Positions 16,748 to 25,106 are shown, numbered from the stretch's first letter. The stretch: 25,975 nt of DNA from an uncultured Prevotella sp. (GCA_937901345.1 CALCHM010000052.1:1-25975); one strand, 5' to 3'. The notes: generated by a model from the sequence alone, not told the origin. Numbers and translations are program-made.

Positions 16748-17656
16748 TCATTTACGCGTAGAAGCATCGAAAAGGAAATTCTTCTCCTCCGTTGTAAGAC
16801 TCTCATAGCCTGACTTTTTAATCTTATCCAAAAGTTCGTCTATGCGTCGACGCTTTTCTTCCATGTCGGCCGCATGCGTAGGTTGCTGCGTTTGTTGCGT
16901 CTGCTCATACGCGCCTCCTGGGTTTACGGTCATCTTGGGGTTCTTGTTATAGGGCGATTTCTTTGAAGCAGTAAAGTGTTGCTTCAAGCGCTCCCACCAA
17001 GAATAGGGATTGTTGCGACGCGTCCAACGAAGCAGCAAGATGAAACCGAAAAGCATACCGCCAAGGTGAGCAAAGTGAGCCACATTGTCGTTTACGGAGA
17101 ATGAAGAGTAAAGTTCAAGCGCTGCATAACCGATGACGAAATACTTTGCCTTCATGGGGATAGGCGGTATCAGCAACATGATGCGCTGGTTGGGATAAAT
17201 AAATCCGAATGCCAGCAAAATGCCATAAACAGCGCCAGAGGCTCCTACTGTGCGCCAATAGTTTAGGAATTCTCCCATGGGATAAATCCCTTCAGGAGTG
17301 CGCACACGATCAAACTCGGCAAATCCCTCAATATAGTATTCACCATATTGGAAAATCTCTTGGCACAATCCGGCTCCAACACCGCAAACGAGATAGTAAA
17401 TCAAAAAATGCTTCATGCCAAGCGTTGACTCAATGAGGCGACCAAACATCCACAAGGCAAACATATTGAAGAACAAGTGCGAAAGATTCGCATGCAAAAA
17501 CATATACGTGAAAAGCTGGTGGACCTGGAAATTGTCGGCAAGAAAGAAGTGGAGCCCAAAAGTGGCAACCAAATCAACCTTTGCCAACTCCTGCAAGACG
17601 AATATAACGACATTGCTGATGAGCAACCACTTGGTTACGGGAGGAAAATTATTCAT
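16748..17656 (-). CDS. rhomboid-family intramembrane serine protease
   Basis: A 302-residue protein with about six membrane helices. Rhomboid landmarks: HANLSHLFFNM (His60, Asn64), the nucleophile motif GASG with Ser140, and NVAHFAHLGG with His197 as second catalytic residue. Between the first helices and the active site there is a loop of about 25 polar residues. After the last helix (about 211) comes a basic, Gln/Pro-rich linker and a charged C-terminal helical tail (MEEKRRRIDELLDKIKKSGY) ending in LTTEEKNFLFDAS, a tail I recall from other Bacteroidetes rhomboids. Substrate is unknown. Likely transcribed with the EEP gene. Confidence 0.92.
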   Translation of the reverse strand: MNNFPPVTKWLLISNVVIFVLQELAKVDLVATFGLHFFLADNFQVHQLFTYMFLHANLSHLFFNMFALWMFGRLIESTLGMKHFLIYYLVCGVGAGLCQEIFQYGEYYIEGFAEFDRVRTPEGIYPMGEFLNYWRTVGASGAVYGILLAFGFIYPNQRIMLLIPPIPMKAKYFVIGYAALELYSSFSVNDNVAHFAHLGGMLFGFILLLRWTRRNNPYSWWERLKQHFTASKKSPYNKNPKMTVNPGGAYEQTQQTQQPTHAADMEEKRRRIDELLDKIKKSGYESLTTEEKNFLFDASTRK

Positions 17657-17720
17657 TAGTGAGTTGTTTTTTTAGAGTACAGAGTACAGGAAACAGAGTT
17701 CTCTAGGTGATAAGGATTAA

Positions 17721-17778
17721 GGTTATGAGGTTTTCGGATAACAGACCGCATGACCTGATTTCCTCAAACCTCATAACC
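17721..17778. repeat. 13-bp perfect inverted repeat between cysS and the rhomboid gene
   Basis: GGTTATGAGGTTT (17721–17733) is repeated inverted at 17766–17778 with a 32-nt loop. It lies just past the cysS stop on the minus strand. There is no clear T run, so it may act as an mRNA 3' end hairpin or be a dispersed repeat; the same CCTCATAACCT string occurs upstream of dapB (494–505). Confidence 0.75.
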
Positions 17779-17791
17779 TCAAAACTTCTGA

Positions 17792-19267
17792 TTATTTATT
17801 CAAACGCCAAGTGGCACCATCCTTGGTATCCTTAACCTCAAATCCGAGCGCTGCAAGTTCGTTTCTTACCTTGTCGGAAGTAGCCCAATCCTTATTGGCC
17901 TTTGCTGCAGCACGGATTTCAAGGAGCAAGTCAATAGCCTTTCCGAAGGCTGCTTCACGTTCTGCATTGCCATCGGCTTCAGAAGCGAGCCCGAGAATGT
18001 CGAAGGCAAAGGTATGGAATAGTGTGCGGAGCGCATCTAACGCGTCGCTTGCAATGGTTTGCTTCTTGTCAACAATCTGATTGATAACACGGCATGCATC
18101 AAAGAGATGACTGATTAAGATGGGAGAATTCAAGTCATCATTAAGCGCTGCGTAACACTTTTCTTGAAGGTCGTTCACGAAGTCCATCTTCACGGTGCCA
18201 TCCTTGCTACCCTCAATACGGTCGAGTTCCTTAATGGCTTGAAGCAAGCGGTCGAGTCCCTTCTTAGCGGCTTGGAGCGCTTCGTTCGAGAAGTCCACCG
18301 TTGAGCGATAATGTGCCTGAAGAATGAAGAAGCGGATGGTCATCGGAGTGTAGGCTTGTTCAAGAAGGGGATGGTTGCCTGTAAAGAACTCGTCAAGGGT
18401 GATGAAGTTGTTATATGACTTACCCATCTTCTTACCCGCAATGGTAATCATATTGTTATGCATCCAATAGTTTACCATGGGTTTGCCTTGCGACGCTACA
18501 GCCTGTGCGATTTCACATTCATGGTGGGGGAACACGAGGTCCATACCTCCGCCGTGGATATCGAACTGTTCGCCTAAGTATTTGCGACCCATTGCCGTAC
18601 ATTCGCAGTGCCAACCGGGGAAACCGTCACCCCAGGGCGAGGGCCAGCGCATGATGTGCTCGGGTTGTGCCTTCTTCCAAAGTGCGAAGTCCACTTGGTT
18701 ACGCTTTTCACCTACGCCGTCGAGTTCGCGTGAGGCATCTTTTACGTCATCCAAGTTACGACCAGAGAGTATGCCGTAACCATGTTTCTCGTTGTACTTT
18801 ACCACGTCAAAATACACCGAACCGTTGCTTTCGTAAGCAAAACCGTTGTCAAGAATCTGCTGCACGAGTTGCTCTTGTTCGATAATGTGTCCCGTAGCAT
18901 GGGGTTCGATGCTGGGACGAAGCACACCGAGTTTTGCCATTGCCTCATTGAAGCGGTTGGTATAGTGTTGCGCCACTTCCATAGGTTCGAGTTGCTCAAG
19001 GCGTGCCTTCTTTGCAATCTTGTCTTCGCCCTCATCGGCATCGTGTTCGAGATGGCCCACGTCGGTAATGTTACGCACGTAGCGCACCTTGTAACCCTGA
19101 TGCTTCAAGTAACGGAAAAGGAGGTCGAAAGTAATTGCGGGACGCGCATGTCCGAGGTGTGCGTCACCATATACCGTAGGTCCGCAAACATACATGCCTA
19201 CGTGACCAGGATTGATAGGTTTAAATTCTTCTTTCTTACGAGTAAGTGTATTGTAAATTGTCAACAT
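17792..19267 (-). CDS. cysS: cysteinyl-tRNA synthetase
   Basis: Class I aminoacyl-tRNA synthetase charging tRNA-Cys in the cytosol; 491 residues, somewhat longer than E. coli CysS. Landmarks: CGPTVYG with zinc ligand Cys28, HIGH motif as HLGH (37–40), GWHCECTAM with Cys223, FPHHECE with His248 and Glu252 completing the zinc site by analogy to E. coli, and the KMSKS loop as KKMGKS (279–284). The C-terminal helical anticodon region is present. It lies 50 nt after recX and upstream of the rhomboid gene on the same strand. Confidence 0.96.
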   Translation of the reverse strand: MLTIYNTLTRKKEEFKPINPGHVGMYVCGPTVYGDAHLGHARPAITFDLLFRYLKHQGYKVRYVRNITDVGHLEHDADEGEDKIAKKARLEQLEPMEVAQHYTNRFNEAMAKLGVLRPSIEPHATGHIIEQEQLVQQILDNGFAYESNGSVYFDVVKYNEKHGYGILSGRNLDDVKDASRELDGVGEKRNQVDFALWKKAQPEHIMRWPSPWGDGFPGWHCECTAMGRKYLGEQFDIHGGGMDLVFPHHECEIAQAVASQGKPMVNYWMHNNMITIAGKKMGKSYNNFITLDEFFTGNHPLLEQAYTPMTIRFFILQAHYRSTVDFSNEALQAAKKGLDRLLQAIKELDRIEGSKDGTVKMDFVNDLQEKCYAALNDDLNSPILISHLFDACRVINQIVDKKQTIASDALDALRTLFHTFAFDILGLASEADGNAEREAAFGKAIDLLLEIRAAAKANKDWATSDKVRNELAALGFEVKDTKDGATWRLNK

Positions 19268-19317
19268 AGCTGTTATGAGTGTTAGAGTTTATAGTGGAAA
19301 AGATGGAAGCGTACTTC

Positions 19318-19773
19318 CTAATCTTCAAAGTTTTCTAAATCAAGATGGTTGAACACATAGGAGGGTTCAAATCCGCGGGCAATAAGACTTCGTGCCAACT
19401 TCTGTCGCACCTCGTAGTCGGTCTCACCCTTGATGCTGCGCCTTTTTGCTTGCAATACTTTCTGAAAAACCTCGGCATACTGCTCCTCCATAATGCAGGT
19501 CATTGCCTCGTTGATGTAGGCGGGACAGATGCCCTTGACACGCAACTGCTGCTTTACCTTGACACGTCCCCATCCGTTATAAAGAATCTTGTCGTGCACA
19601 AAAGCGCGAGCATATCTGCCCTCGTTGATATAACCTTCGTCAATGAGGCGGTCAATCAGCACTTCGGCTTCTTCGGTTGAGGCGCCCTTTTTGCGCAATT
19701 TCTCAGCAATATCCACACAGCAGTATTCGCGGCGTGCACAGAGCGCAGTCATAGATTGATAAAGCGCTTCCAT
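19318..19773 (-). CDS. recX: RecX-family regulatory protein
   Basis: RecX proteins bind RecA filaments and limit recombinase activity. With the start at 19773 the product has 151 residues made of three-helix repeats: a CARREYCCVDIAEKL repeat, then LIDRLIDEGYINEGRYARAF and KILYNGWGRVKVKQQLRVKG, which are typical of the family. The frame stays open upstream to 19863, but those codons overlap the GT2 gene. The ATG at 19773 is only 4 nt past the GT2 stop and starts where RecX homology starts. recA is not in the window. Tight spacing suggests co-expression with the glycosyltransferase genes. Confidence 0.88.
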   Translation of the reverse strand: MEALYQSMTALCARREYCCVDIAEKLRKKGASTEEAEVLIDRLIDEGYINEGRYARAFVHDKILYNGWGRVKVKQQLRVKGICPAYINEAMTCIMEEQYAEVFQKVLQAKRRSIKGETDYEVRQKLARSLIARGFEPSYVFNHLDLENFED

Positions 19774-19777
19774 GCCG

Positions 19778-20575
19778 TTAAGGTTTGCGAACGAAGAACC
19801 ACAAATGATGTCCGATGGTTGAAACCGCACCATAATGTTTCCACATGATTCGGAAGCGCTCAAGAAGCGATTTCTTATGATTCTTAGTGGTCATACCCTC
19901 GTTCAGATAGTCACTGATGACACACTTCGCATTGTGTGTAGCTAACTGCCTCCTTGCTGCCTCCTTTAAGATGCGGATACACCAATCAAAATCGGCAGAG
20001 AAGCGATACTTCATATCGTACTTAACCGTGCGGAAGAGTTGCTTGTGGGCAAAGAATGCTTGATGACACACGAGCATGCCGTGCTTAAACGTTTTCCAAG
20101 TGAGACACGCGGGCGGAGAAAGACGACGCGGACCGATATAATGCTCATCAGCATCCACCAAGTCTGTATGCCCAAAGATTACAGCTGGGCGTTCCTCCTT
20201 GATTTGCGAGGCGAGTTCACTCAAAAGGGTTGTGCTATGGAGTTTGTCACCTGCATTGAGAAACAGGATATAGTCTCCCGTAGCCATCTGTAGCGCCTTA
20301 TTCATGGCATCATAAAGTCCCTCGTCTGGTTCAGAGATGCAGTTAATCTCATGAGGCACTGGTGCAATGCTGTTACGCTCTTGGTAATGATGAATATGCT
20401 CAAGCGTATTGTCACGTGAATTACCGTCAACAATCAGATGTTCTACATAAGGGTAATCCTGTTCTTCAACGCTCTTAATGGTACGCTCAATAAGCGCAGT
20501 GGCGTTAAATGTTACCGTAGCTATGGTAAATTTAAGCGGTTCCGTCGTGCTCGACGGAGGGTTGTCTGTTTGCAT
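19778..20575 (-). CDS. family 2 glycosyltransferase
   Basis: A 265-residue GT-A fold enzyme of the WcaA/AmsE-like group that adds sugars from nucleotide donors to surface or capsular glycans. Visible motifs: FTIATVTFNA strand, HLIVDGNSRDNTL (46–58), SEPDEGLYDAMNKAL (81–95), the donor/metal segment FLNAGD (105–110) and SADFDW near the acceptor site. It has no membrane segments, so it is cytosolic or peripheral. It begins 14 nt after the GT4 gene and abuts recX, so GT4–GT2–recX appear to be co-transcribed. The sugar specificity cannot be derived. Confidence 0.9.
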   Translation of the reverse strand: MQTDNPPSSTTEPLKFTIATVTFNATALIERTIKSVEEQDYPYVEHLIVDGNSRDNTLEHIHHYQERNSIAPVPHEINCISEPDEGLYDAMNKALQMATGDYILFLNAGDKLHSTTLLSELASQIKEERPAVIFGHTDLVDADEHYIGPRRLSPPACLTWKTFKHGMLVCHQAFFAHKQLFRTVKYDMKYRFSADFDWCIRILKEAARRQLATHNAKCVISDYLNEGMTTKNHKKSLLERFRIMWKHYGAVSTIGHHLWFFVRKP

Positions 20576-20589
20576 TTTTTATTGTTAAG

Positions 20590-21843
20590 TTATTTGTTGT
20601 CTGAGGTATAATTGAGGAAACGCTCAGCGATGACGTTTTCTGCATAGGAGGTTACCGCTGTTTGGCGTGCATCGGTTGCATACGTTTCATAGCCATCCGA
20701 GAATACCGTTTCCAAAATGCCATCCGCAAAATCAGCAGCATCGAGATAGCGCGAGAGATAACCGTTGCGGCGATGAGCAATCATTTGAGGCAAACCGCCC
20801 ACGCGGAAACCTACACAGGGAGTGCCACAGGCCATCGCCTCAGCAATGGTGTTGGGAAGATTATCTTGCAATGTCGGCATCACTAAGAGGTCGGCTGCTT
20901 GATAACAGAGAAGCATCTTTTCTGCATCGGTAACATACCCCTGTGGGAAACATTCGCAGGGAATTCCCACCGTTGCCGCATCGGCCTCTCTGCCAACAAT
21001 GATCAATCCCATTTGAGCGATAAAATCGGCATTGCGTTCCTGAATGATGGTCAGCGCATCGCCCAAGTAGTAGATGCCCTTGTTACGGTCGGTAGCCCGA
21101 TATGCTACAAATAGCAGCAATTTCTTATTGAGTGGCAAACCGAGTTTCTTGCGGGCCTCCGTCTTATCTCCCGGTGTGTAAAAGGTGGTATCAATAGGGT
21201 TGGGAATACTTTCAACCGTAAAATTCTTGAATAAGGGTGCCTTTCGCGCCAAATCGGCCAACCAATTGGAGCATGCCACGATACGCACATCGCCCAATCT
21301 ATAGACCTTTTGTTTCTTTTTAAAGGTGCGGTGAGAGAGGTCGCTCTTATTACCACCATTAACCAGCAGTTGGCAGTTGCCACATTCCTTCTTCCATCCC
21401 TCACATTGGCGAGCATGATGGCAGATTCCCGTGAAGGGCCACATATCATGAAGCGTCCACCACACTTGTTTGCCACTCTTCAGAATCTTACCGATATCAT
21501 CTAGCGAGAGCATTCCTTGATTCACCCAGTGTAGGTGAATAACGTCGGCCCACTCAAAGATGGGGAGTCGCGTAATATCGGTGCCATGAGCAGCATGATC
21601 TACTTCGAAGAGGCGATGCTTCTTGAAGTTGTTTTCAAGAAATATTTCTGCGCGCTCGGCAACAAATTTTGCCTTCAACAGGAAAGAAGGAGGCAGCGCA
21701 ACCACCCGAGGATCATCAGCATCCTTGTCCCGAACGAGCATCTTGACTTCAGCGCCGTTTTTCTCCAAAGCATCCATCAAGCGGCGGGCAGCAATAGCGG
21801 CACCGCCCGTTGCGGAAGAGGTATTGACGAGAAGAATCTTCAT
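20590..21843 (-). CDS. family 4 glycosyltransferase
   Basis: A 417-residue GT-B enzyme of family GT4. N-terminal domain: MKILLVNTSSATGGAAIAARR and VIHLHWVNQG. C-terminal donor domain: LLLFVAYRATDRNKG, FPQGYVTDAEKM and PTLQDNLPNTIAEAMACG, where the usual first Glu of the EX7E motif is replaced. A four-cysteine cluster (Cys141, 147, 154, 157; CX5CX6CX2C) follows the LHDMWPFTG motif, a feature of a subgroup of GT4 enzymes that may bind metal. It lies 32 nt after lgt and 14 nt before the GT2 gene. Likely involved in surface polysaccharide or glycolipid assembly; substrate unknown. Confidence 0.9.
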   Translation of the reverse strand: MKILLVNTSSATGGAAIAARRLMDALEKNGAEVKMLVRDKDADDPRVVALPPSFLLKAKFVAERAEIFLENNFKKHRLFEVDHAAHGTDITRLPIFEWADVIHLHWVNQGMLSLDDIGKILKSGKQVWWTLHDMWPFTGICHHARQCEGWKKECGNCQLLVNGGNKSDLSHRTFKKKQKVYRLGDVRIVACSNWLADLARKAPLFKNFTVESIPNPIDTTFYTPGDKTEARKKLGLPLNKKLLLFVAYRATDRNKGIYYLGDALTIIQERNADFIAQMGLIIVGREADAATVGIPCECFPQGYVTDAEKMLLCYQAADLLVMPTLQDNLPNTIAEAMACGTPCVGFRVGGLPQMIAHRRNGYLSRYLDAADFADGILETVFSDGYETYATDARQTAVTSYAENVIAERFLNYTSDNK

Positions 21844-21875
21844 GTGTGTGTTAGATTGGATAAATGAAGTAATGC

Positions 21876-22697
21876 CTATTGCTGCTTCACGCTACGCCAC
21901 ACGAGGTAACTACCAAGCAGAATGAAGGGTATGCTGAGCAACTGCCCCTGATTGACGCCAATCATGTCCTGCATTTGGAGTTCCCAGGGTTCTTGCACTT
22001 CCTTACAAAACTCGATAAAAAAGCGGCAGGCGAAGATGCAAAGTATGGCTGTACCGAAGAAGTAACCCGAACCGACGCGTTGCGGTGACTTCTTGTAGAG
22101 CAAAAGCAGGAGGGGGAACAAGAGGAAGTAGGCAATCGCTTCGTAGAGTTGTCCAGGGTGGCGCGCAAAGTCTTCTCCGTTGGCAGCAAAGACAAATCCC
22201 CAATCACTTCCCGTTGCCTTACCCACAATCTCGGAGTTCATCAAGTTTCCGAGGCGTATGCATCCCGCCGTGAGAGGTGTAGCGATAGATATGTTGTCGA
22301 GGGCATGCATAAACTTCACCTTCGTCTTGCGGGCATAGAGCATGAGCGCCACGATAATGCCTATAGTGCCCCCGTGAGAGGCCAATCCGGCATAACCAAT
22401 AAACTTCGTACTTCCGTCGGGCATCGTGCGGAAAGGCAAAACCATTTCCATAAGATGCGAAAGGTAATATCCGGGTTCGTAGAGCAAACAATGCCCTAAG
22501 CGTGCCCCAATCAAGATGCCGAAGAAGCAGTAAAGGAAGAGCGGATCAAACTGCTCTTGCGTCAACTTCTGATGGCGGTAAAGTTTATATACTACGAAAT
22601 ATGCCAACGCCAAACCGATGGCCCAACAAAGGGAGTACCAACGCACGGCGATGGGACCTAATTCGAATGCTATTTCTGAGGGAGACCAAGTTATCAT
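21876..22697 (-). CDS. lgt: prolipoprotein diacylglyceryl transferase
   Basis: Inner-membrane enzyme that transfers diacylglycerol from phosphatidylglycerol to the lipobox cysteine of prolipoproteins, the first step of lipoprotein maturation. The 273-residue product has about seven membrane segments and the Lgt signatures GARLGH (64–69), LASHGGTIG (His108) and CIRLGNLMNSEIVGK (Arg148, Asn151, Gly159), then RHPGQLYEA. Placement directly in front of two glycosyltransferase genes is not obviously functional but the 32-nt gap suggests one transcript. The 273 nt upstream contain repeat-like sequence rather than an obvious promoter. Confidence 0.95.
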   Translation of the reverse strand: MITWSPSEIAFELGPIAVRWYSLCWAIGLALAYFVVYKLYRHQKLTQEQFDPLFLYCFFGILIGARLGHCLLYEPGYYLSHLMEMVLPFRTMPDGSTKFIGYAGLASHGGTIGIIVALMLYARKTKVKFMHALDNISIATPLTAGCIRLGNLMNSEIVGKATGSDWGFVFAANGEDFARHPGQLYEAIAYFLLFPLLLLLYKKSPQRVGSGYFFGTAILCIFACRFFIEFCKEVQEPWELQMQDMIGVNQGQLLSIPFILLGSYLVWRSVKQQ

Positions 22698-22792
22698 AAA
22701 GGAGAAAGGAGAAAGACCTTGCGGAACTTATCTTCTTGGTAATGTAGGTTTATACTTTTGTTTATTGAAAGGATTTTTGAAAATTAACTCTT

Positions 22793-22861
22793 GCGGGATG
22801 GATAAAGGGAGGAAAAGTGAAAGAGTTGCGTTGCGCCAGCCTCTTTTTCCTTTAATCCCGC
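22793..22861. repeat. interrupted inverted repeat between the antiporter gene and lgt
   Basis: GCGGGAT (22793–22799) and ATCCCGC (22855–22861) form the outer arms. Inside, TAAAGG and GGAAAAG pair with CTTTTTCCTTTA, giving a long imperfect hairpin with a central loop. It lies about 110 nt past the antiporter stop on the minus strand and may end that transcript, although it has no clear T run. Confidence 0.55.
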
Positions 22862-22970
22862 TTTGCGGTATTTACATCCTTATTCGCTGTGCTCATCAAG
22901 TTTCGCAAGTCGCACCTCGGCAATTCAAGCAAACTTGATTGCACTCGGTTTGGTGTCGGTTCTCCTTTCA

Positions 22971-24431
22971 TCAAAATGCCAACTCTTCTTTCGAGACAAA
23001 CAGCAGCACATCGCCCACCAGGAGTTCCAACTGACCGTTGGGCACAATGTATTCGTCACCGCGCTTAATCATAATCACGAGCGTTGACGCGGGAAGATGC
23101 ATGTCCATAAGGCGATTGCCATTTTTTATCATGCTCTCCGTCACGACGTAGTCTGAAAGTTGGGCATCAAGTTCTTCGGGCAATTCCACCCCAAACTCGT
23201 TGCCTTCTTTTTCTATGGGGAGGTCTAGGTTGAATCTTTTGGCAACCCAGGAAATGCTCATGCCCTGCATCAAGAGCGAGAGGAGGGTAATAAAGAACAC
23301 GATGTTAAACAACGTCTGCGCTCCCGGAATATCCGCCAAAATGGGATAGGTTGCAAAGATAATGGGGACGGCACCACGCAACCCCACCCAGGAAATAAAA
23401 AGGCGTGCTTTCAAGGGAAGTCCGCGGAAGGGTGCCAAGCAAAGGAACACAGTGAGCGGGCGCGCCACAAACATCATGAACAACCCGATGCACAGCGCAA
23501 CCAGCGCCACATCTACAATCTCTAGGGGATTTACCAGAAGGCCTAACGAAAGGAACATCACAATCTGCGCCAACCAGGTCAGACCATCCATAAACGTATT
23601 CATCTCCTTGCGGTTGGCCAATTTTTCATTACCCAAAACCAACCCTGAGATATAAACAGCCAAATAACTGTTACCATGGAGCAGTTCCGTAAGCGTGAAA
23701 GAGATAAACACCAACGAGAGCAGCAATACCGAGTACATGGATTGTGTACTGAGATTGATGCGGTTGATGAGCCATGCACTACCCTTACCTACTGCATAAC
23801 CGACAAAAGTACCTGCGGCAAACTGCACAACGAGATCGCGAAAGATGCTACCCAAACTCCAGTCTCCAGCAGTGCCTATGATTTGAATCAGCACAATCAC
23901 CAAGAGGTAGGCCATCGGGTCATTAGAACCGCTCTCCAATTCCAACATGGGTTTCAAATTGTGCTTCAACTGCATCTGTTGCGAGCGGAGCAGGTTGAAC
24001 ACCGAAGCCGAGTCTGTTGACGACATCGTTGCGGCGAGCAACAGCGCTGTAAGGAACGACAACTCTACCCCCATTGGCGTAAATGTTGTCAGCGCCCAAG
24101 CAAAGACACCCGTAAAGAATGTTGTGAGCAACACACCAAAGGTTGAAAGTATCAAACCCTCACGCATAATGGGGCGGATATCGCTTATCTTCGTATCCAT
24201 ACCGCCAGTGAATAAGATAACACTCAACGCAAGCATTCCTATAAATTGCGCTGTTGAGGCATCGTGAAACTGAAGACCGAGACCGTCACTTCCGAATAAC
24301 ATACCAACCACCAAGAACAGCAAAAGTGTGGGAACACCAAAACGATAGCTCGTTTTGCTCAAAAGAATGCTCACAAAGATGAGTATCGAACCGAGCAAGA
24401 GTATGTTTTCTGCAGTCAAGGTTAAGTACAT
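22971..24431 (-). CDS. CPA1-type K+/H+ antiporter (CvrA/NhaP2-like) with C-terminal TrkA-C domain
   Basis: A 486-residue inner-membrane cation/proton antiporter. About 12–13 hydrophobic helices cover 5–390. CPA1 motifs: ILFTGGMDTK, MSSTDSASVFNLL (Thr139, Asp140) and the ion-site motif LELESGSNDPMAYL (Asn170, Asp171). The cytosolic C-terminus (about 410–486) resembles a TrkA-C/RCK-C ligand domain (DMHLPASTLVIMIKRGDEY … LELLVGDVLLFV). Related E. coli protein NhaP2 (CvrA) exchanges K+ for H+; the ion here is inferred. I start at 24431 because the first helix begins there; an in-frame ATG at 24473 would add 14 unlikely residues. Probably monocistronic. Confidence 0.9.
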   Translation of the reverse strand: MYLTLTAENILLLGSILIFVSILLSKTSYRFGVPTLLLFLVVGMLFGSDGLGLQFHDASTAQFIGMLALSVILFTGGMDTKISDIRPIMREGLILSTFGVLLTTFFTGVFAWALTTFTPMGVELSFLTALLLAATMSSTDSASVFNLLRSQQMQLKHNLKPMLELESGSNDPMAYLLVIVLIQIIGTAGDWSLGSIFRDLVVQFAAGTFVGYAVGKGSAWLINRINLSTQSMYSVLLLSLVFISFTLTELLHGNSYLAVYISGLVLGNEKLANRKEMNTFMDGLTWLAQIVMFLSLGLLVNPLEIVDVALVALCIGLFMMFVARPLTVFLCLAPFRGLPLKARLFISWVGLRGAVPIIFATYPILADIPGAQTLFNIVFFITLLSLLMQGMSISWVAKRFNLDLPIEKEGNEFGVELPEELDAQLSDYVVTESMIKNGNRLMDMHLPASTLVIMIKRGDEYIVPNGQLELLVGDVLLFVSKEELAF

Positions 24432-24481
24432 AATATACGGTTGAGTTAGTTCGTTAGGGTATTGCAATGACAAAGATTGCC

Positions 24482-24489
24482 CAAAATTA
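24482..24489 (-). promoter_or_regulatory. possible -7 element for the antiporter gene
   Basis: On the minus strand TAATTTTG matches TAnnTTTG and lies about 50 nt before the chosen ATG. The nearest TTTG upstream is only 12 nt away instead of about 20, so the promoter is only partly supported. Confidence 0.35.
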
Positions 24490-24856
24490 CAATTTTATCA
24501 TCAAACGAGCGCGGTTTTGATTTGAAAAACCTAAAATCCATCACGATTCCAGCAACTAAGAAGTCCACCGACAATGTTTTGAAAGACAAGAACGACAAAT
24601 TCAAGATAACAGCGTGCACCTCAAACGCCCCAAGGCCGCGCAAGTAACTCATCGATTATCACCTAAAATTCCAATTGGCGTCTCACGTGACAGGTATGAA
24701 CGCACGGTGCGTGCATCCGTAATCACAGTGAATATTCAATGGGAAATAACAATAGACTAAGAACGCACTGCGTACGTACTAACCCCGTGTTATGCAGCAT
24801 GGCGAAAGGATTCCCCAACCCATCCCCGAAACAGCAAATGAATCCCCGCCCAAACC
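24490..24856. other. non-coding segment with two short palindromic repeats
   Basis: No gene was recognised. Two similar short repeats, 63 bp apart, begin at 24698 (GAACGCACGGTGCGTGCATC, containing the palindrome ACGCAC-G-GTGCGT) and 24761 (GAACGCACTGCGTACGTACT). They look like members of a short dispersed palindromic repeat family. Confidence 0.5.
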
Positions 24857-24886
24857 TTGACTGTTTCAGCAATTTCCGTAATTTTG
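24857..24886 (+). promoter_or_regulatory. possible promoter in front of a non-coding transcript
   Basis: TAATTTTG at 24879–24886 fits TAnnTTTG and continues with CAAA; TTGA at 24857–24860 is an imperfect -33 element with an 18-nt spacer. Transcription would begin near 24893 and read toward the strong hairpin at 25037. No coding sequence lies within reach. Confidence 0.4.
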
Positions 24887-24892
24887 CAAACG

Positions 24893-25106
24893 TGTGGTGA
24901 CGCTTTTACACCCGCACAACTTTAGCAACGCAAAAACACAATTGTTCGCAATGACTCGTAACGCATTGAATAGTTCACTTTTATCCACCCTTGAAAATTG
25001 CAACAGCGAGGAGGTAAATAGTTGTATCCTTCATGAAACGTGCTCCGCACCAGCGAGTGACTGATGGTTCTGCCGTCAGCGCCCACTGGTGCGGGGCACG
25101 TTTTTT
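24893..25106 (+). ncRNA. candidate structured RNA of about 210 nt, no family recognised
   Basis: The segment is framed by a possible promoter upstream and a strong hairpin with T run downstream, and has no credible reading frame. It could be an independent small RNA, or a leader whose target gene has been lost. It lacks the GGAA-loop core of SRP RNA and the tRNA-like ends of tmRNA, and its 3' hairpin closes on itself rather than with the 5' end as in 6S RNA. The 5' boundary is an estimate from the promoter. Confidence 0.35.
25037..25106 (+). terminator. 17-bp hairpin with nested 7-bp stem and T run
   Basis: Arms 25037–25053 and 25086–25102 pair over 17 bp with one T·G pair (core CCGCACCAG/CTGGTGCGG). 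Inside, CTGATGG (25061–25067) pairs with CCGTCAG (25073–25079) around a 5-nt loop. Six T follow the stem (25101–25106). It is larger than an ordinary terminator and may be the functional body of a small RNA. Confidence 0.75.

Noticed and set aside
19774..19863. Upstream start for recX adding 30 residues
   Set aside because: The extension lies inside the GT2 gene and adds no RecX homology; the ATG at 19773 follows the GT2 stop by 4 nt.
22741..22790. Plus-strand promoter TACTTTTG near 22752
   Set aside because: It matches TAnnTTTG, but no plus-strand gene follows and the -33 element is poor; probably chance in AT-rich DNA.
24893..25106. SRP RNA, 6S RNA or tmRNA
   Set aside because: No GGAA-capped SRP core, no closing stem between the 5' and 3' ends as in 6S RNA, and no tRNA-like acceptor with CCA as in tmRNA.
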